Assembly (NCBI GenBank): GCA_963663605.2
Contig: CAXXVF010000001.1
Coordinates: 1-64,000 of the forward strand
Direction of reading: 5' to 3'
DNA length: 64,000 nucleotides
Source of the DNA: Sporobacter sp963663605
GTDB taxonomy: Bacteria; Bacillota; Clostridia; Oscillospirales; Oscillospiraceae
Shown: positions 7,689 to 16,517 of the stretch, in pieces
Position numbering within the stretch: the stretch's first letter is position 1
Layout of the letters: every line of letters starts with the position of its first letter
Translations under genes and position numbers: made by a program
Notes under the pieces: model-generated
Seen by the model: only the letters and a program-made list of their open reading frames with translations
The model's database searches: none
Told to the model about the DNA's origin: nothing

Positions 7689-9134
7689 GTGGAAAATATG
7701 TTAAAAGCCGATATCGTTGTCATCGGATCCGGCAACTGCGGTTTGGCGGCGGCTATCACAGCGGCCGAGGCCGGAGCTAAAGTCATCCTGTTTGAAAAAC
7801 AGAAATCTTTGGGAGGCTCGTCGAATTTTTTCAACGGCACGTTTGCCGTCGAGAGCAGGATGCAGCGTGAGAAGTTTATCATGTATACAAAAGACGAAGC
7901 GTTCCAGGCGATCATGGAGTATACGCACTGGAAAGCCAACGGCCGCCTTGTCCGGGCGATCGTGGATGAATCCGCCGGCACTATCGAGTGGCTTGCCGAG
8001 CGGGGCGTTGAATTTACCGACGTTATCACCAATATGCCGTACACCCAGCCGACATATCATCTCGTTAAAGGACGCGGCGCGGCGGCCGTAAAAGTACTTG
8101 CCGATAAAGCCAAGGAAAAGGGCGTGGAAATACATCTGGGCGCGCCGGTTGTTGAGCTTCTAAAAGACGGGGATCATATTTGCGGCGTTGTTGCCGAAGA
8201 AGACGGCGAAGAGATCGAGGTCGAGGCCAAAGCCGTTATTGTCGGCAGCGGCGGTTACGCCAACAATAAAGAATGGATGAAGAAGTATCACGGGTTTGAG
8301 CTGGGCGTCAATCTCGTGCCGATGGGCAATGTAGATAAAATGGGCGACGGTATTCGCATGGCCTGGGAAGCCGGCGCGGCGGCCGAGGGGATGAACGCGG
8401 TCGAGATCATATCAATCGGACCTATCGGGCCGGAATTTGACCAGATGAACGATCTGGAAGTCGCCGTATCGCAGCCGGACCTCTGGGTCGATCCCAAGGG
8501 AAGACGCTATACGGACGAGGGAATCTGCTTTTACGATACGAGCGGCGGCAACGTGAACGCGCGTTTTCCGGAAGGGCATACGTTCCGCATCCTTGATGAT
8601 TCCATCATACGCAGGCTGGAGACGCACGGCATCGAAAAAGAGGGTTCAATGGACCGGAAACCGGGCGCCCGAATATTCGATATCCGAAAGATACTCGACG
8701 CGGCCCTCGAGCGAGGCAGTACAGAAGTTTTCATGGGCAATACCGTCGAGGAGCTCGCGGAGAATATGGGCGTGGACCCCGCCGTCCTGAAAGCGACCGT
8801 TGACGAATATAACGGCTTCTGTGAAAAAGGGCACGATGAAATGTTTGCCAAGAAACGTATATACCTTCGTCCGCTTACGGGGCCGAAGTTCTACGCCGTC
8901 AAGGCCCGGACGGTCATTCTGGGCACCAAGGGCGGCATTCGGGTTAATGAAAAGCTGGAAGCGGTGAACAAGAAGGACGATCCGATCAAGGGCCTTTATG
9001 CCGGCGGCTTTGACGCGGGCGGGATTCACTCGGACAGCTATCCCATCAATATCGCCACAGGGATGTCGTCGAGCTTCGCGTTCAACTCCGGGCGTATAGC
9101 CGGCCGGAACGCGGTGGAATATATCAAAGGCTAA
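7689..9134 (+). CDS. FAD-dependent fumarate-reductase-like flavoprotein
   Basis: About 481 residues, FAD_binding_2 family. The dinucleotide-binding motif GSGNCGLAAAITAAEAG lies at the N terminus, and GLYAGGFDAGGIHSDS near residue 435 and GRIAGRNAVEY at the end complete the FAD fold. There is no signal peptide, FMN_bind domain or haem domain, so it is a soluble single-domain reductase or dehydrogenase for an unknown substrate (fumarate, enoate and ketosteroid enzymes share this fold). GTG 7689 lies 7 nt after GGAGGT; the frame begins at ATG 7674, but that codon overlaps the ribosome-binding site. Its operon partners look like an NAD(P)H-to-flavoprotein electron route. Confidence 0.8.
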   Translation: MENMLKADIVVIGSGNCGLAAAITAAEAGAKVILFEKQKSLGGSSNFFNGTFAVESRMQREKFIMYTKDEAFQAIMEYTHWKANGRLVRAIVDESAGTIEWLAERGVEFTDVITNMPYTQPTYHLVKGRGAAAVKVLADKAKEKGVEIHLGAPVVELLKDGDHICGVVAEEDGEEIEVEAKAVIVGSGGYANNKEWMKKYHGFELGVNLVPMGNVDKMGDGIRMAWEAGAAAEGMNAVEIISIGPIGPEFDQMNDLEVAVSQPDLWVDPKGRRYTDEGICFYDTSGGNVNARFPEGHTFRILDDSIIRRLETHGIEKEGSMDRKPGARIFDIRKILDAALERGSTEVFMGNTVEELAENMGVDPAVLKATVDEYNGFCEKGHDEMFAKKRIYLRPLTGPKFYAVKARTVILGTKGGIRVNEKLEAVNKKDDPIKGLYAGGFDAGGIHSDSYPINIATGMSSSFAFNSGRIAGRNAVEYIKG

Positions 9135-9163
9135 GGCAGGCAAATACATATAAAAACAACCAT

Positions 9164-9194
9164 ACGGCAAGTGCGTGACAAGCGTACTTGCCGT
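9164..9194 (+). other. Intergenic hairpin between flavoprotein and NuoF-like gene
   Basis: ACGGCAAGT (9164-9172) pairs perfectly with ACTTGCCGT (9186-9194). There is no T-tract, so it is more likely an mRNA processing or stability element that sets the ratio of the two products. It overlaps the possible GTG start at 9175 and argues for the ATG at 9217. Confidence 0.45.
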
Positions 9195-9216
9195 ACTGTC
9201 ACCGGACGGAGGGAAA

Positions 9217-10872
9217 ATGGAGCTTAGAAAAATTCGTGACTGCGCCGAAAAGGCCTGCGCGCCGCTTCTTAATGACCGGAGTATCCGAATACGGGTTTCA
9301 GCACAAAGCGGAAACGATAAAGCGGGCGATTGTTATGAAGCGTTCAGGGAATGGGCGGATAAAAACCAGCCGGCCGCGGCAATTCGGACAGGCGGTATGG
9401 GTTATGAAGATCTGGAACCTGTCGTAATCATAGACAAACCCGGCGCCCAGACGGCCTACTATACAAACGTTACGGGAGAGACGGCGGGGCGCGTTATCGA
9501 ATCATGCTTAAAGGGGAGCGGCCCGCTTCCCGATGAGGTGGCTATAGGCTTGACCGCCGGGGAGCGTATGGAAATCCCGTCCTTGCATAAGCTGCAAAAA
9601 CGCTTGGCGATGTGCGGCTGTGGGTTCGTTGACCCGGAGAGCATTGATCAAGCCGTGGTATTGTTCGGCGGTTATGCCGGATTGGATAAAGCGCTCCGGA
9701 TGACGCGCCCGGAAGCTGCGGACAGCGTCGGACAGTCAGGCCTGCGGGAGCGCGACGGCGAAGGACGGCCGGTCCGGACGTTGTGGGAAGCTGTTCGTGA
9801 GACAAAAAGCCGGGACAAAATCGTTGTCTGTAATGCCTTGACCTGCGTCCCGCAGCTGCGCGCGTCACGGCTGCTTTTGGAAGGCGACCCGCACGCCGTG
9901 CTGGAAGGCCTTTTAATTTCGGCCTACGCGGCCGGCGCATCCAAAGCCATCATTGCCGTTCCGGCAGGGAGCGCTTATCTGTGTCGTATCCTTGAGGGTG
10001 CGTTCAGTCAGATGAAAGCATACGGACTGCTCGGAGAGAATATCCTTGAATCCGGCTTCAGCTGCGATGCCGAAGTCAGGGAAGTCCCGGCGGCCCCGGC
10101 ATCATGGGAGCACACTGCGCTTCTCAGCTTTTTGGAGGGGCGGCAGGCGATCCCGTATCTGCGGGAAAAGGACGCTGTCCTGATGTCGGACGGCCGTCCG
10201 GCAATTATAAGCAATGCGGAGACGCTTTCCAATGTTTCAGCCGTCTTCCGGGAAGGCCCGGACGTATTCAAGGGCATCGGCACCGAAAAAAGCGCGGGAA
10301 CAAAGATCATTACCCTCAATGGAGACGCCGGGCATTCCTATACCGTGGAGGTTGCGTTCGGCACGCCGATCGGCACGGTCGTCCGTGATATCGGCGGTTC
10401 CCGCTCGGTCAAGGCCGTACAGTTCGGAGGGCCGACGGGCGGCTTGTTGGAAGCCGGCGTGCTGGAGAAAACGATAAGTTATGAAACGGCCTGTGAAGGC
10501 GGGGAAGCTTTCTGTTTTGAACTTCTTACGGTGATTGCCGACGGCGCGTGCGCCGTTGCGACAGCAGGAGAGCTGATGCAGCGCCTTCATGGCATGTCCT
10601 GCGGGAAGTGCGTTTTCTGCCGGGAAGGCACCCTGCATTTGTCGAAGCTGCTTGACGACCTTATTAAAGGCGAAGGCAGACCGGGCGACCTGGAACTCAT
10701 CGAGGAGCTCGGCCGGAACATGAAAAACGGCTGTATCTGCCGTTTCGGACGTACGGCCGCCGATCCGGTCCTGAGCAGTCTGGAGCTGTTCAGGCCGGAA
10801 TACGAATACCATCTCAAGCATAAAACATGTCCGGCCGGACAGAAAGGAGGCGCAGGTAATGGCAACCGTTAA
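9217..10872 (+). CDS. Degenerate NuoF/HydB-like NADH-oxidoreductase subunit
   Basis: 551 residues with the layout of HydB/HndC: thioredoxin-like domain (about 1-95), NuoF flavin/NADH domain (about 190-400), SLBB domain and C-terminal [4Fe-4S] domain (SCGKCVFCREG, Cys462/465/468, plus a Cys at 506 or 508). Two sites are eroded. The thioredoxin-like [2Fe-2S] region reads RTGGMGYEDLEP where the family has GCFGxC. The Gly-rich FMN loop RGRGGAGFPTG is replaced by RERDGEGRPVRTLW, and CGEETAL by SWEHTAL. It may therefore act as a structural or electron-relay subunit that no longer oxidises NADH itself. ATG 9217 follows GGAGGG closely; GTG 9175 is the alternative. It overlaps the next gene by 14 nt. 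Confidence 0.78.
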   Translation: MELRKIRDCAEKACAPLLNDRSIRIRVSAQSGNDKAGDCYEAFREWADKNQPAAAIRTGGMGYEDLEPVVIIDKPGAQTAYYTNVTGETAGRVIESCLKGSGPLPDEVAIGLTAGERMEIPSLHKLQKRLAMCGCGFVDPESIDQAVVLFGGYAGLDKALRMTRPEAADSVGQSGLRERDGEGRPVRTLWEAVRETKSRDKIVVCNALTCVPQLRASRLLLEGDPHAVLEGLLISAYAAGASKAIIAVPAGSAYLCRILEGAFSQMKAYGLLGENILESGFSCDAEVREVPAAPASWEHTALLSFLEGRQAIPYLREKDAVLMSDGRPAIISNAETLSNVSAVFREGPDVFKGIGTEKSAGTKIITLNGDAGHSYTVEVAFGTPIGTVVRDIGGSRSVKAVQFGGPTGGLLEAGVLEKTISYETACEGGEAFCFELLTVIADGACAVATAGELMQRLHGMSCGKCVFCREGTLHLSKLLDDLIKGEGRPGDLELIEELGRNMKNGCICRFGRTAADPVLSSLELFRPEYEYHLKHKTCPAGQKGGAGNGNR

Positions 10873-12976
10873 GATCATCGTTGACGGCAGAGAGATCGAG
10901 GCCGAAAAAGGCAGGAGTGTTTTGGAGATCTGCCTTGACAGCGGCATTTACATCCCGCACCTGTGCCACCACAACGAGCTGGAACCGATCGGGGCCTGCC
11001 GCCTGTGCATCGTGGAAATTGAAGGTATAAAGGGGCTTCAAACATCCTGTACGACGGCGGCGGAAGACGGCATGGTCATCCGGACGAAGGGCGGGGAAAT
11101 CGACGCGTCGCGCCGCCTGGCGATGGAGCTCATGCTTTCCGGACATCAGGCGGACTGTGGGACATGCATCAAATATCTAAACTGTGAGCTGCAGTCTTTA
11201 AAGCAGTATCTCATGGAAGACGAGCTGCGCGTCCGGCGCCGGTCGCGGCTGTTCGGGTATACGGATTCCAACCCGCTTTTTTCCCACGAACCCAACAAGT
11301 GCGTCCTCTGCGGGCGCTGCGTGCGGGCGTGTCACGAGCTGCGCGGCGTCGGCGTGTTGTTTTATAAATACGCGCACGGGGAGACATACATAGGCGTAGG
11401 GCCGGACCCCGAAAAGGACGTATCGCTCGCCGAGGCCGGCTGCCGGTTCTGCGGCGCGTGCGCCGAGGTTTGCCCGACGGGAGCGGTCCTGGACCGGGAG
11501 GAATTCGGCAAGGGCAAAAACCGCAAGGCGGCGCTCGTCCCATGTGCCAATACCTGCCCCGCCGAAATCGACGTGCCGCGGTATCTCCGGTTCATTCGTG
11601 AAAAAAACTATACAGCCGCGACGGCGGTAGTTCGTGAAAAAGCGCCGTTTCCGCTTGTGCTTGGATATGTTTGCAGTCATCCCTGTGAGAGCGAATGCAG
11701 GCGGGGGCAGGTGAATGAGCCGGTTTCAATCTGCCGTCTGAAACGTTTTGCCGCCGAAAACGATACGGAAAAGCTGTGGAAACAAAACATTCAGAAAAAA
11801 GCGGCGACAGGCAGGAAAGCCGCCGTCATCGGCGCCGGGCCGGGCGGGCTGACGGCCGCCTGGTATTTGACGCTTTTCGGCCACAGCGTCACCGTCTTTG
11901 AGGCGATGCCGGAAGCCGGCGGTATGCTCCGTTACGGCATTCCAGAATATCGGCTGCCGCGCGATGTTCTGGCGGCGGAAATCGCCGATATCGCGGATAT
12001 GGGCGTCGAAATAAGAACGGATATGAAGATCGAGTCCATCGACACGCTGTTTGACGAAGGGTATGACGCGGTGCTCGTCGCCGTCGGCGCACACAGCGGC
12101 GTTAAGCTCAGGATACCGGGGGCCAGAGGAGACGGCGTATTTGTCAATACAGCGTTTCTTCGGGCCGTCAATACCGGCGAGGAAGTTACACTGGGCAGCA
12201 GGGTCTTAGTGCTGGGCGGCGGAAACGTCGCCGTAGACTGCGCGCGCGTCGCGCGGCGGCTGGGGGCCGAAGATGTCTTGATGGCATGCCTGGAATCCCG
12301 CGAGACGATGCCGGCTTCACCGGAAGAGCTTCTGGAAAGCGAAGAGGAGGGCGTCAAAATCTATCCGTCCAGGACGTTTAAAAAAATCGTACGGGAAGAT
12401 GGGAAAATCAGAGGCGTTGAATGCCTTGAGGTTGCGTCTTTTTCCTTTGATGAGGACAAGAACCTGCAGCTGCAGACAGCGGAAGGGTCGGAACACATCA
12501 TCGAAGCGGACACCGTAATATTTGCCGTCGGGCAAAAGCCGGTAATACCGGAGGATTTCGGTGTTGATAAGACGGACAGGGGCCTTGTGGACATGGACTC
12601 TTACACCATGAAAACAAGCCGGGAGGGCGTTTTTGCGGCCGCAGACGCTGTGACGGGGACCGACAAGGTGGTCGCGGCTGTCGCCTCCGGCAGAAAAGCA
12701 GCGTCCGCGATCGATAAATATTTGGGCGGCCGCGGGAAATTGAACCTGAAGCTTGCCCCCGATTCCGAACCGGAAAAACGGCTCGGCAGGGCCGAAGGGT
12801 TTGCCGAACTGAAAAGAGCTGCGGATAAGCGTTTGTCATCCGACGAGCGGAGCGGTGATTTCCGTCCGGTGGCGCTGAGCTTCAGCGCCGACGAGGCGGA
12901 AGACGAAGCCGGCCGCTGCCTGCAGTGTGATCTGCGGCTCAAAATGAAGCCTGAAAAATTCTGGGGAAGTTACTAA
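10859..12976 (+). CDS. NuoG-type ferredoxin module fused to GltD-like NAD(P)H oxidoreductase
   Basis: 705 residues. In order: [2Fe-2S] ferredoxin (Cys36, 47, 50, 64), His-Cys3 [4Fe-4S] site (His96, Cys100, 103, 109), two ferredoxin-type [4Fe-4S] motifs (Cys148/151/154/158 and Cys195/198/201/205), then a GltD-like half from about 220: an N-terminal Fe-S helical domain (CANTCPAEIDVPRYL, CSHPCESEC), FAD motif VIGAGPGGLTAAWYL near 323, and NAD(P)H motif VLGGGNVAVDCARVARRLGA near 452. All cofactor residues look intact. It is probably the entry point for NAD(P)H electrons in the complex, passing them through the Fe-S chain to the NuoF-like subunit and flavoprotein. AGGAGG precedes ATG 10859; the start overlaps the upstream gene, suggesting coupling. 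Confidence 0.85.
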   Translation: MATVKIIVDGREIEAEKGRSVLEICLDSGIYIPHLCHHNELEPIGACRLCIVEIEGIKGLQTSCTTAAEDGMVIRTKGGEIDASRRLAMELMLSGHQADCGTCIKYLNCELQSLKQYLMEDELRVRRRSRLFGYTDSNPLFSHEPNKCVLCGRCVRACHELRGVGVLFYKYAHGETYIGVGPDPEKDVSLAEAGCRFCGACAEVCPTGAVLDREEFGKGKNRKAALVPCANTCPAEIDVPRYLRFIREKNYTAATAVVREKAPFPLVLGYVCSHPCESECRRGQVNEPVSICRLKRFAAENDTEKLWKQNIQKKAATGRKAAVIGAGPGGLTAAWYLTLFGHSVTVFEAMPEAGGMLRYGIPEYRLPRDVLAAEIADIADMGVEIRTDMKIESIDTLFDEGYDAVLVAVGAHSGVKLRIPGARGDGVFVNTAFLRAVNTGEEVTLGSRVLVLGGGNVAVDCARVARRLGAEDVLMACLESRETMPASPEELLESEEEGVKIYPSRTFKKIVREDGKIRGVECLEVASFSFDEDKNLQLQTAEGSEHIIEADTVIFAVGQKPVIPEDFGVDKTDRGLVDMDSYTMKTSREGVFAAADAVTGTDKVVAAVASGRKAASAIDKYLGGRGKLNLKLAPDSEPEKRLGRAEGFAELKRAADKRLSSDERSGDFRPVALSFSADEAEDEAGRCLQCDLRLKMKPEKFWGSY

Positions 12977-12983
12977 AATATCG

Positions 12984-13008
12984 AAGAAGCTGCTTTCAGC
13001 AGTTTTTT
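12984..13008 (+). terminator. Terminator of the redox operon
   Basis: AAGCTGCT-TTC-AGCAGTTT (stem about 12987-13004) ends in a six-T run (13003-13008). Confidence 0.75.
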
Positions 13009-13039
13009 CGATAAAGAAGGCTCTCGGCCTGTGGGCTTC

Positions 13040-13175
13040 GTAAAGTAATGCTTTTGGAAATTAATCTCTCAAAGCATTGAAATTAAATCGCAATGCGATT
13101 GGACGTTAATAAAGGCGCAGATGCCTTTGTATACAGTCTAAAAGGCAGACCGAAATGGTCTGCCTTTTGCTTTTG
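13040..13175 (+). ncRNA. Candidate structured RNA: hairpin string ending in terminator
   Basis: Four inverted repeats follow one another: AATGCTTT/AAAGCATT (13047-13078), AATCGC/GCGATT (13086-13100), AAAGGC/GCCTTT (13111-13128), and AAAGGCAGACC/GGTCTGCCTTT (13141-13167) followed by TTGCTTTTG, a good terminator. No convincing promoter is seen between the redox-operon terminator and the first hairpin, so it could also be a read-through 3' tail. The family is not recognised. Confidence 0.35.
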
Positions 13176-13361
13176 TTTTCAGCGGTTATCTTATCTGCTC
13201 TGCTTTGTGATGCATCCTGAAATCTGACGATATCGCGCGTTATATTATATGCCGGTTTCGTGTTTGACGTGAGCCTATACCGGTGTATAAGCAGCCCGCA
13301 GAAAAGTGCGGGAAAGTACCGACTGCCGGCCGATAACGTTAAAGCCGGATGCTTAATCATC

Positions 13362-13390
13362 TTGAATGCACCATATTAAAATGCTATAAT
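13362..13390 (+). promoter_or_regulatory. Promoter for the Bcr/CflA transporter leader
   Basis: TTGAAT (13362-13367) and TATAAT (13385-13390) are 17 bp apart. Transcription from about 13397 would give an unusually long leader of 200 nt before the transporter gene. Confidence 0.7.
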
Positions 13391-13412
13391 AAATCCAAAC
13401 GCTGGAAAGACA

Positions 13413-13514
13413 ATGGGCTGGCATTATTTACGCCTGAAGGCAAATACAGGGATACCGGACGAAAAAATAGACGATAACGATGATGCGGCAATTAATGCGG
13501 CCCTGATCTTTTAA
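13413..13514 (+). CDS. Possible 33-codon leader peptide ahead of efflux gene
   Basis: ATG 13413 starts a frame MGWHYLRLKANTG... of 33 residues ending at TAA 13512-13514, 85 nt before the transporter start. The upstream GGAAAG is a weak ribosome-binding site. Position just after a promoter and within a long leader of a drug-efflux gene would suit a translation-attenuation leader peptide, as seen for some antibiotic-responsive efflux genes. It could equally be chance; no clear alternative stem pairs were found. Confidence 0.25.
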   Translation: MGWHYLRLKANTGIPDEKIDDNDDAAINAALIF

Positions 13515-13598
13515 GATTGGGGCTTGTTGGTAATATAACCGGCATGGGTTCGGCACCCGTAACCGTAACACTGTAATAAATTAATTTGGAGCTAGATA

Positions 13599-14840
13599 AT
13601 GAATCAAACCTCAACACAAGCCGGCGCGGGAAACGAATCCCAGCCTGTTTCCGTACAAAAATTTCTCCGAGGCAAGAGTCTCATCGCGTTTCTTGTCCTG
13701 CTTACAGCGTTCGTATCCATGTCGACAGACCTGTACCTTCCGGCGCTGCCGTCCATGACAAAATACTTCGGCGTAACAGAAATGATGACGAATCTGACGA
13801 TCATTATGTTTTTTATCTTTTACAGTGTAGCGGCGCTTATCTGGGGGCCGCTGTCCGACAAGCACGGTCGGCGGCCGATCCTGCTTGTGGGGCTTATCAC
13901 TTATACGGCCGCGAGTTTTCTGTGCGCTGTGTCACAGAGCATATACATGCTCATCGGCAGCCGTATACTGCAGGCTGTCGGAGCGGGGGTCGGCGCGCCG
14001 ATGGCTATGGCGATTATAAAAGATGTCTACGCCGGAAAAACGCTGGAGAAATCGATCGCGACGATACAAGCGATCGCGGTCATAAGTCCGGTCGCGGCAC
14101 CGATGCTGGGCGCTCTTATTTTAAAGTTCACTGACTGGCGCGGCTCCTTCTACGCGCAGACGGTGTTGGGTGCAATCGTCGTAATTATGGCGATTCTCTT
14201 TTCGGAAACGCTTCGTGAAAAGGCCAGTCTCGGCGTTTTCAGAACACTCGGGCGGCTGTTTGTCGTTTTGCGGAATCTGCGCTTCACCGTGCTTCTCCTC
14301 ATTTTTTCAACGGCGAGCATCTGCTTTTTAGCGTTTGTTTCGGCGTCTTCGTATATCTATGTAAATTACTTCGGCCTATCCGAGCAGGCGTACAGTTACT
14401 TCTTCGCTTTTAATGCGGCTGTGATTGTTGTCGGTCCGATTCTGTACATCAGACTTTCTTCCAAGTTTTCAAGGTTTTCACTTATTACTTTTAATTTCGC
14501 CGTTATGTTCATTGCCGGCGTTCTCATCTGTACGGTCGGGCGGTCAACACCCTGGGCCTTTGCGTTGTCGCTTCTGCCGTCTACACTGATGGGAAGCTTT
14601 GTAATGCCGCCGAGCAGATTTCTGATGCTTTCCCAACAGACAAGAGATACCGGCTCGGCTTCCGCGCTTATAAACGCCGCCTCGAGCATTATGGGCAGCG
14701 TCGGCATGACCGTCACCTCTTTGAATTTCGGAAACCTTATTATCGTTGTCGGCGCGATCAATATTCTCCTGGGGTTTATCTGCGGCTGCGCGTGGCTGTT
14801 CTTCACCGGCAGGCCGTTTTTACGGGACTTAAGGCAGTAG
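13599..14840 (+). CDS. Bcr/CflA family multidrug MFS efflux transporter
   Basis: 413 residues and 12 membrane helices. LYLPALPSMTKYF in the first helix, the GPLSDKHGRRPILL loop after helix 2 and GSRILQAVGAGVGAPMAMAI in helix 4 are typical of drug:H+ antiporters of the DHA1 Bcr/CflA group. It exports drugs or metabolites across the cytoplasmic membrane; substrate unknown. GGAGC precedes ATG 13599 by 9 nt. It is monocistronic with a strong terminator and a long leader that may carry regulation. Confidence 0.88.
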   Translation: MNQTSTQAGAGNESQPVSVQKFLRGKSLIAFLVLLTAFVSMSTDLYLPALPSMTKYFGVTEMMTNLTIIMFFIFYSVAALIWGPLSDKHGRRPILLVGLITYTAASFLCAVSQSIYMLIGSRILQAVGAGVGAPMAMAIIKDVYAGKTLEKSIATIQAIAVISPVAAPMLGALILKFTDWRGSFYAQTVLGAIVVIMAILFSETLREKASLGVFRTLGRLFVVLRNLRFTVLLLIFSTASICFLAFVSASSYIYVNYFGLSEQAYSYFFAFNAAVIVVGPILYIRLSSKFSRFSLITFNFAVMFIAGVLICTVGRSTPWAFALSLLPSTLMGSFVMPPSRFLMLSQQTRDTGSASALINAASSIMGSVGMTVTSLNFGNLIIVVGAINILLGFICGCAWLFFTGRPFLRDLRQ

Positions 14841-14895
14841 CTGTCAAGCGCTGTAAGAGATATATGGTATATTATAAAATCGATCCAACAAGAGA

Positions 14896-14925
14896 ACCGG
14901 CTGACTTTTGTCAGCCGGTCTTTTT
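14896..14925 (+). terminator. Terminator of the efflux gene
   Basis: ACCGGCTGA/TCAGCCGGT (14896-14904, 14911-14919) is followed by CTTTTT. Confidence 0.85.
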
Positions 14926-14965
14926 CATCGCCCAATCCGTCATCGGTGGAAATACCACGGAATAA

Positions 14966-16246
14966 TCAGTCGTCCTGATTTTCCTCGTCGTCCAGCTTCG
15001 ATCCGCAATAAAAACAGACGTTGCTGTCGGCAAGATTGACTGCCAGGCATTTTTTACAGGGTTTACTCATGATGATATCCGGTGCTTCCGCGTTTTCTTC
15101 TTTAACGCGCCGCACCGATTTATTTGCCCTTTCCGGCGCCGGCGGGGTAACGGGTTTGTTCCTGCCGCACGACAGGATGAAGTAATCGGCAAAATTCCAT
15201 AAAATGACGCCGCCGATAAGATAGTAATGCTGTTTGGCGAAATAGATAAATATGATAACAGCGATACAAACGGCCACACCGTAAATCAGTGCAATCAGCA
15301 CGGCGCTTTTTCCGGAAACCGGACGCTTTCGGATAATATATCTGTAAACAGCGACCGGCAGTATGACTATAACCAGTGTGACGCCGAGATATATGAGAAA
15401 CAAAAACGATACCGTTTGCTGGTTCTTATCGGAAGACTGACCGGCGGCGTCCGTCTGATCCGGCTCAGCCGGTTCACCCGGATTTGAAGACGGAGAAACG
15501 GCGGGCGACGGCTCATACGCGGACGGTTCCGGCGAGGGTTCGTTTGAGACGGGGGTTACAGGCAGCGAAGCGCTGTCGACGACGCCCGTCAGGATGGCAT
15601 CCCTTTCGGGTGTTACGGGTTTATCATATGAGAGCAGGTAAATATCAATTGCCATGCCGTCTGTTATAGTGAAGCAGCTGGCGCAGTATACCAGGTCATC
15701 GTCTTTATCTATAAATTCCGAATAGCTTCTTATGTAAGACGCCTGGGCGGTTTTATATATCTCCGTTTTGCTGTATGTTTTGGAGCTGTCTTTATACAGC
15801 GAGCTTGAATTATCAATCAAGGACTGCAGATATGCATCATCGCACGCGCCGAAATCTTCAACATCCCAAATTTCAGGGCCGGTGGTCATTGACACATAGA
15901 TCTCATACAAGACATGTTCGGAAATAGCGTTTAGATATATGTTTTTTTCCTCAAACAAACCGTCAACCCACTCTTTTTTCAGTCCGAAATAAGCCAGGTT
16001 CGGATCGCTGGAATCGAGTGCCCGCGTGAATACGAATAAGTCGGACGGGATATCCAATGTCATGTCGAGTTCGTCAATCGTGTATTTTATTGTATCCGCC
16101 GTGGTCTCGGCGATCTCTACAGTGTCAGCAGCATCTGAATCCGTTCCGGCAGCGGCGTCTGCCACGGGCACGATCGCCAGAGCGGAAAAAAAACACAGTA
16201 TGGCCAACAGTGATGCTGTCAGCAATGCTCTGATGACTGATTTCAT
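14966..16246 (-). CDS. Secreted-domain, three-TM, zinc-ribbon membrane protein
   Basis: 426 residues, not recognised as a named family. A signal peptide (1-32, ending ADAA) precedes an extracellular domain to about 230, a Pro/Ser/Glu linker (SPEPSAYEPSPAVSPSS), three membrane helices (about 275-360), a basic segment, and a C-terminal zinc ribbon (CKKC near 401, CFYCG near 413). The layout suggests a sensor or assembly factor with a cytoplasmic metal-binding tail. The gene is monocistronic with a good promoter 110 bp upstream; it converges with the efflux gene. Confidence 0.7.
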   Translation of the reverse strand: MKSVIRALLTASLLAILCFFSALAIVPVADAAAGTDSDAADTVEIAETTADTIKYTIDELDMTLDIPSDLFVFTRALDSSDPNLAYFGLKKEWVDGLFEEKNIYLNAISEHVLYEIYVSMTTGPEIWDVEDFGACDDAYLQSLIDNSSSLYKDSSKTYSKTEIYKTAQASYIRSYSEFIDKDDDLVYCASCFTITDGMAIDIYLLSYDKPVTPERDAILTGVVDSASLPVTPVSNEPSPEPSAYEPSPAVSPSSNPGEPAEPDQTDAAGQSSDKNQQTVSFLFLIYLGVTLVIVILPVAVYRYIIRKRPVSGKSAVLIALIYGVAVCIAVIIFIYFAKQHYYLIGGVILWNFADYFILSCGRNKPVTPPAPERANKSVRRVKEENAEAPDIIMSKPCKKCLAVNLADSNVCFYCGSKLDDEENQDD

Positions 16247-16356
16247 AAAGGCACCTCATAGATTGCAAAACCGTAATACTAAATCAAACCGTAATGTGTG
16301 ATCGAAAACAGCATGTACGCCTTATTACGAAGACTGCTGAATCGCTCTGAATCCTT

Positions 16357-16385
16357 ATTATATAACAAAAAAATCAATACTTCAA
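16357..16385 (-). promoter_or_regulatory. Promoter for the zinc-ribbon membrane protein
   Basis: On the minus strand TTGAAG (16380-16385) and TATAAT (16357-16362) are 17 bp apart. The leader to the start at 16246 is about 105 nt. Confidence 0.6.
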
Positions 16386-16517
16386 TACAATGTCAGACAA
16401 AAACACCAAATAATTTACAAATATCTCTATATTAGATGCGAAAAGTAAGCTTTACAGCCTGCGATGGCTGTGGTAATGTATGGTAGTAAAATTATAGTGA
16501 TAAAAGAGGCAAGCTCA

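Noticed and set aside
9175..9216. GTG start at 9175 for the NuoF-like gene
   Set aside because: No SD before it, and it lies inside a 9-bp hairpin; ATG 9217 follows GGAGGG.
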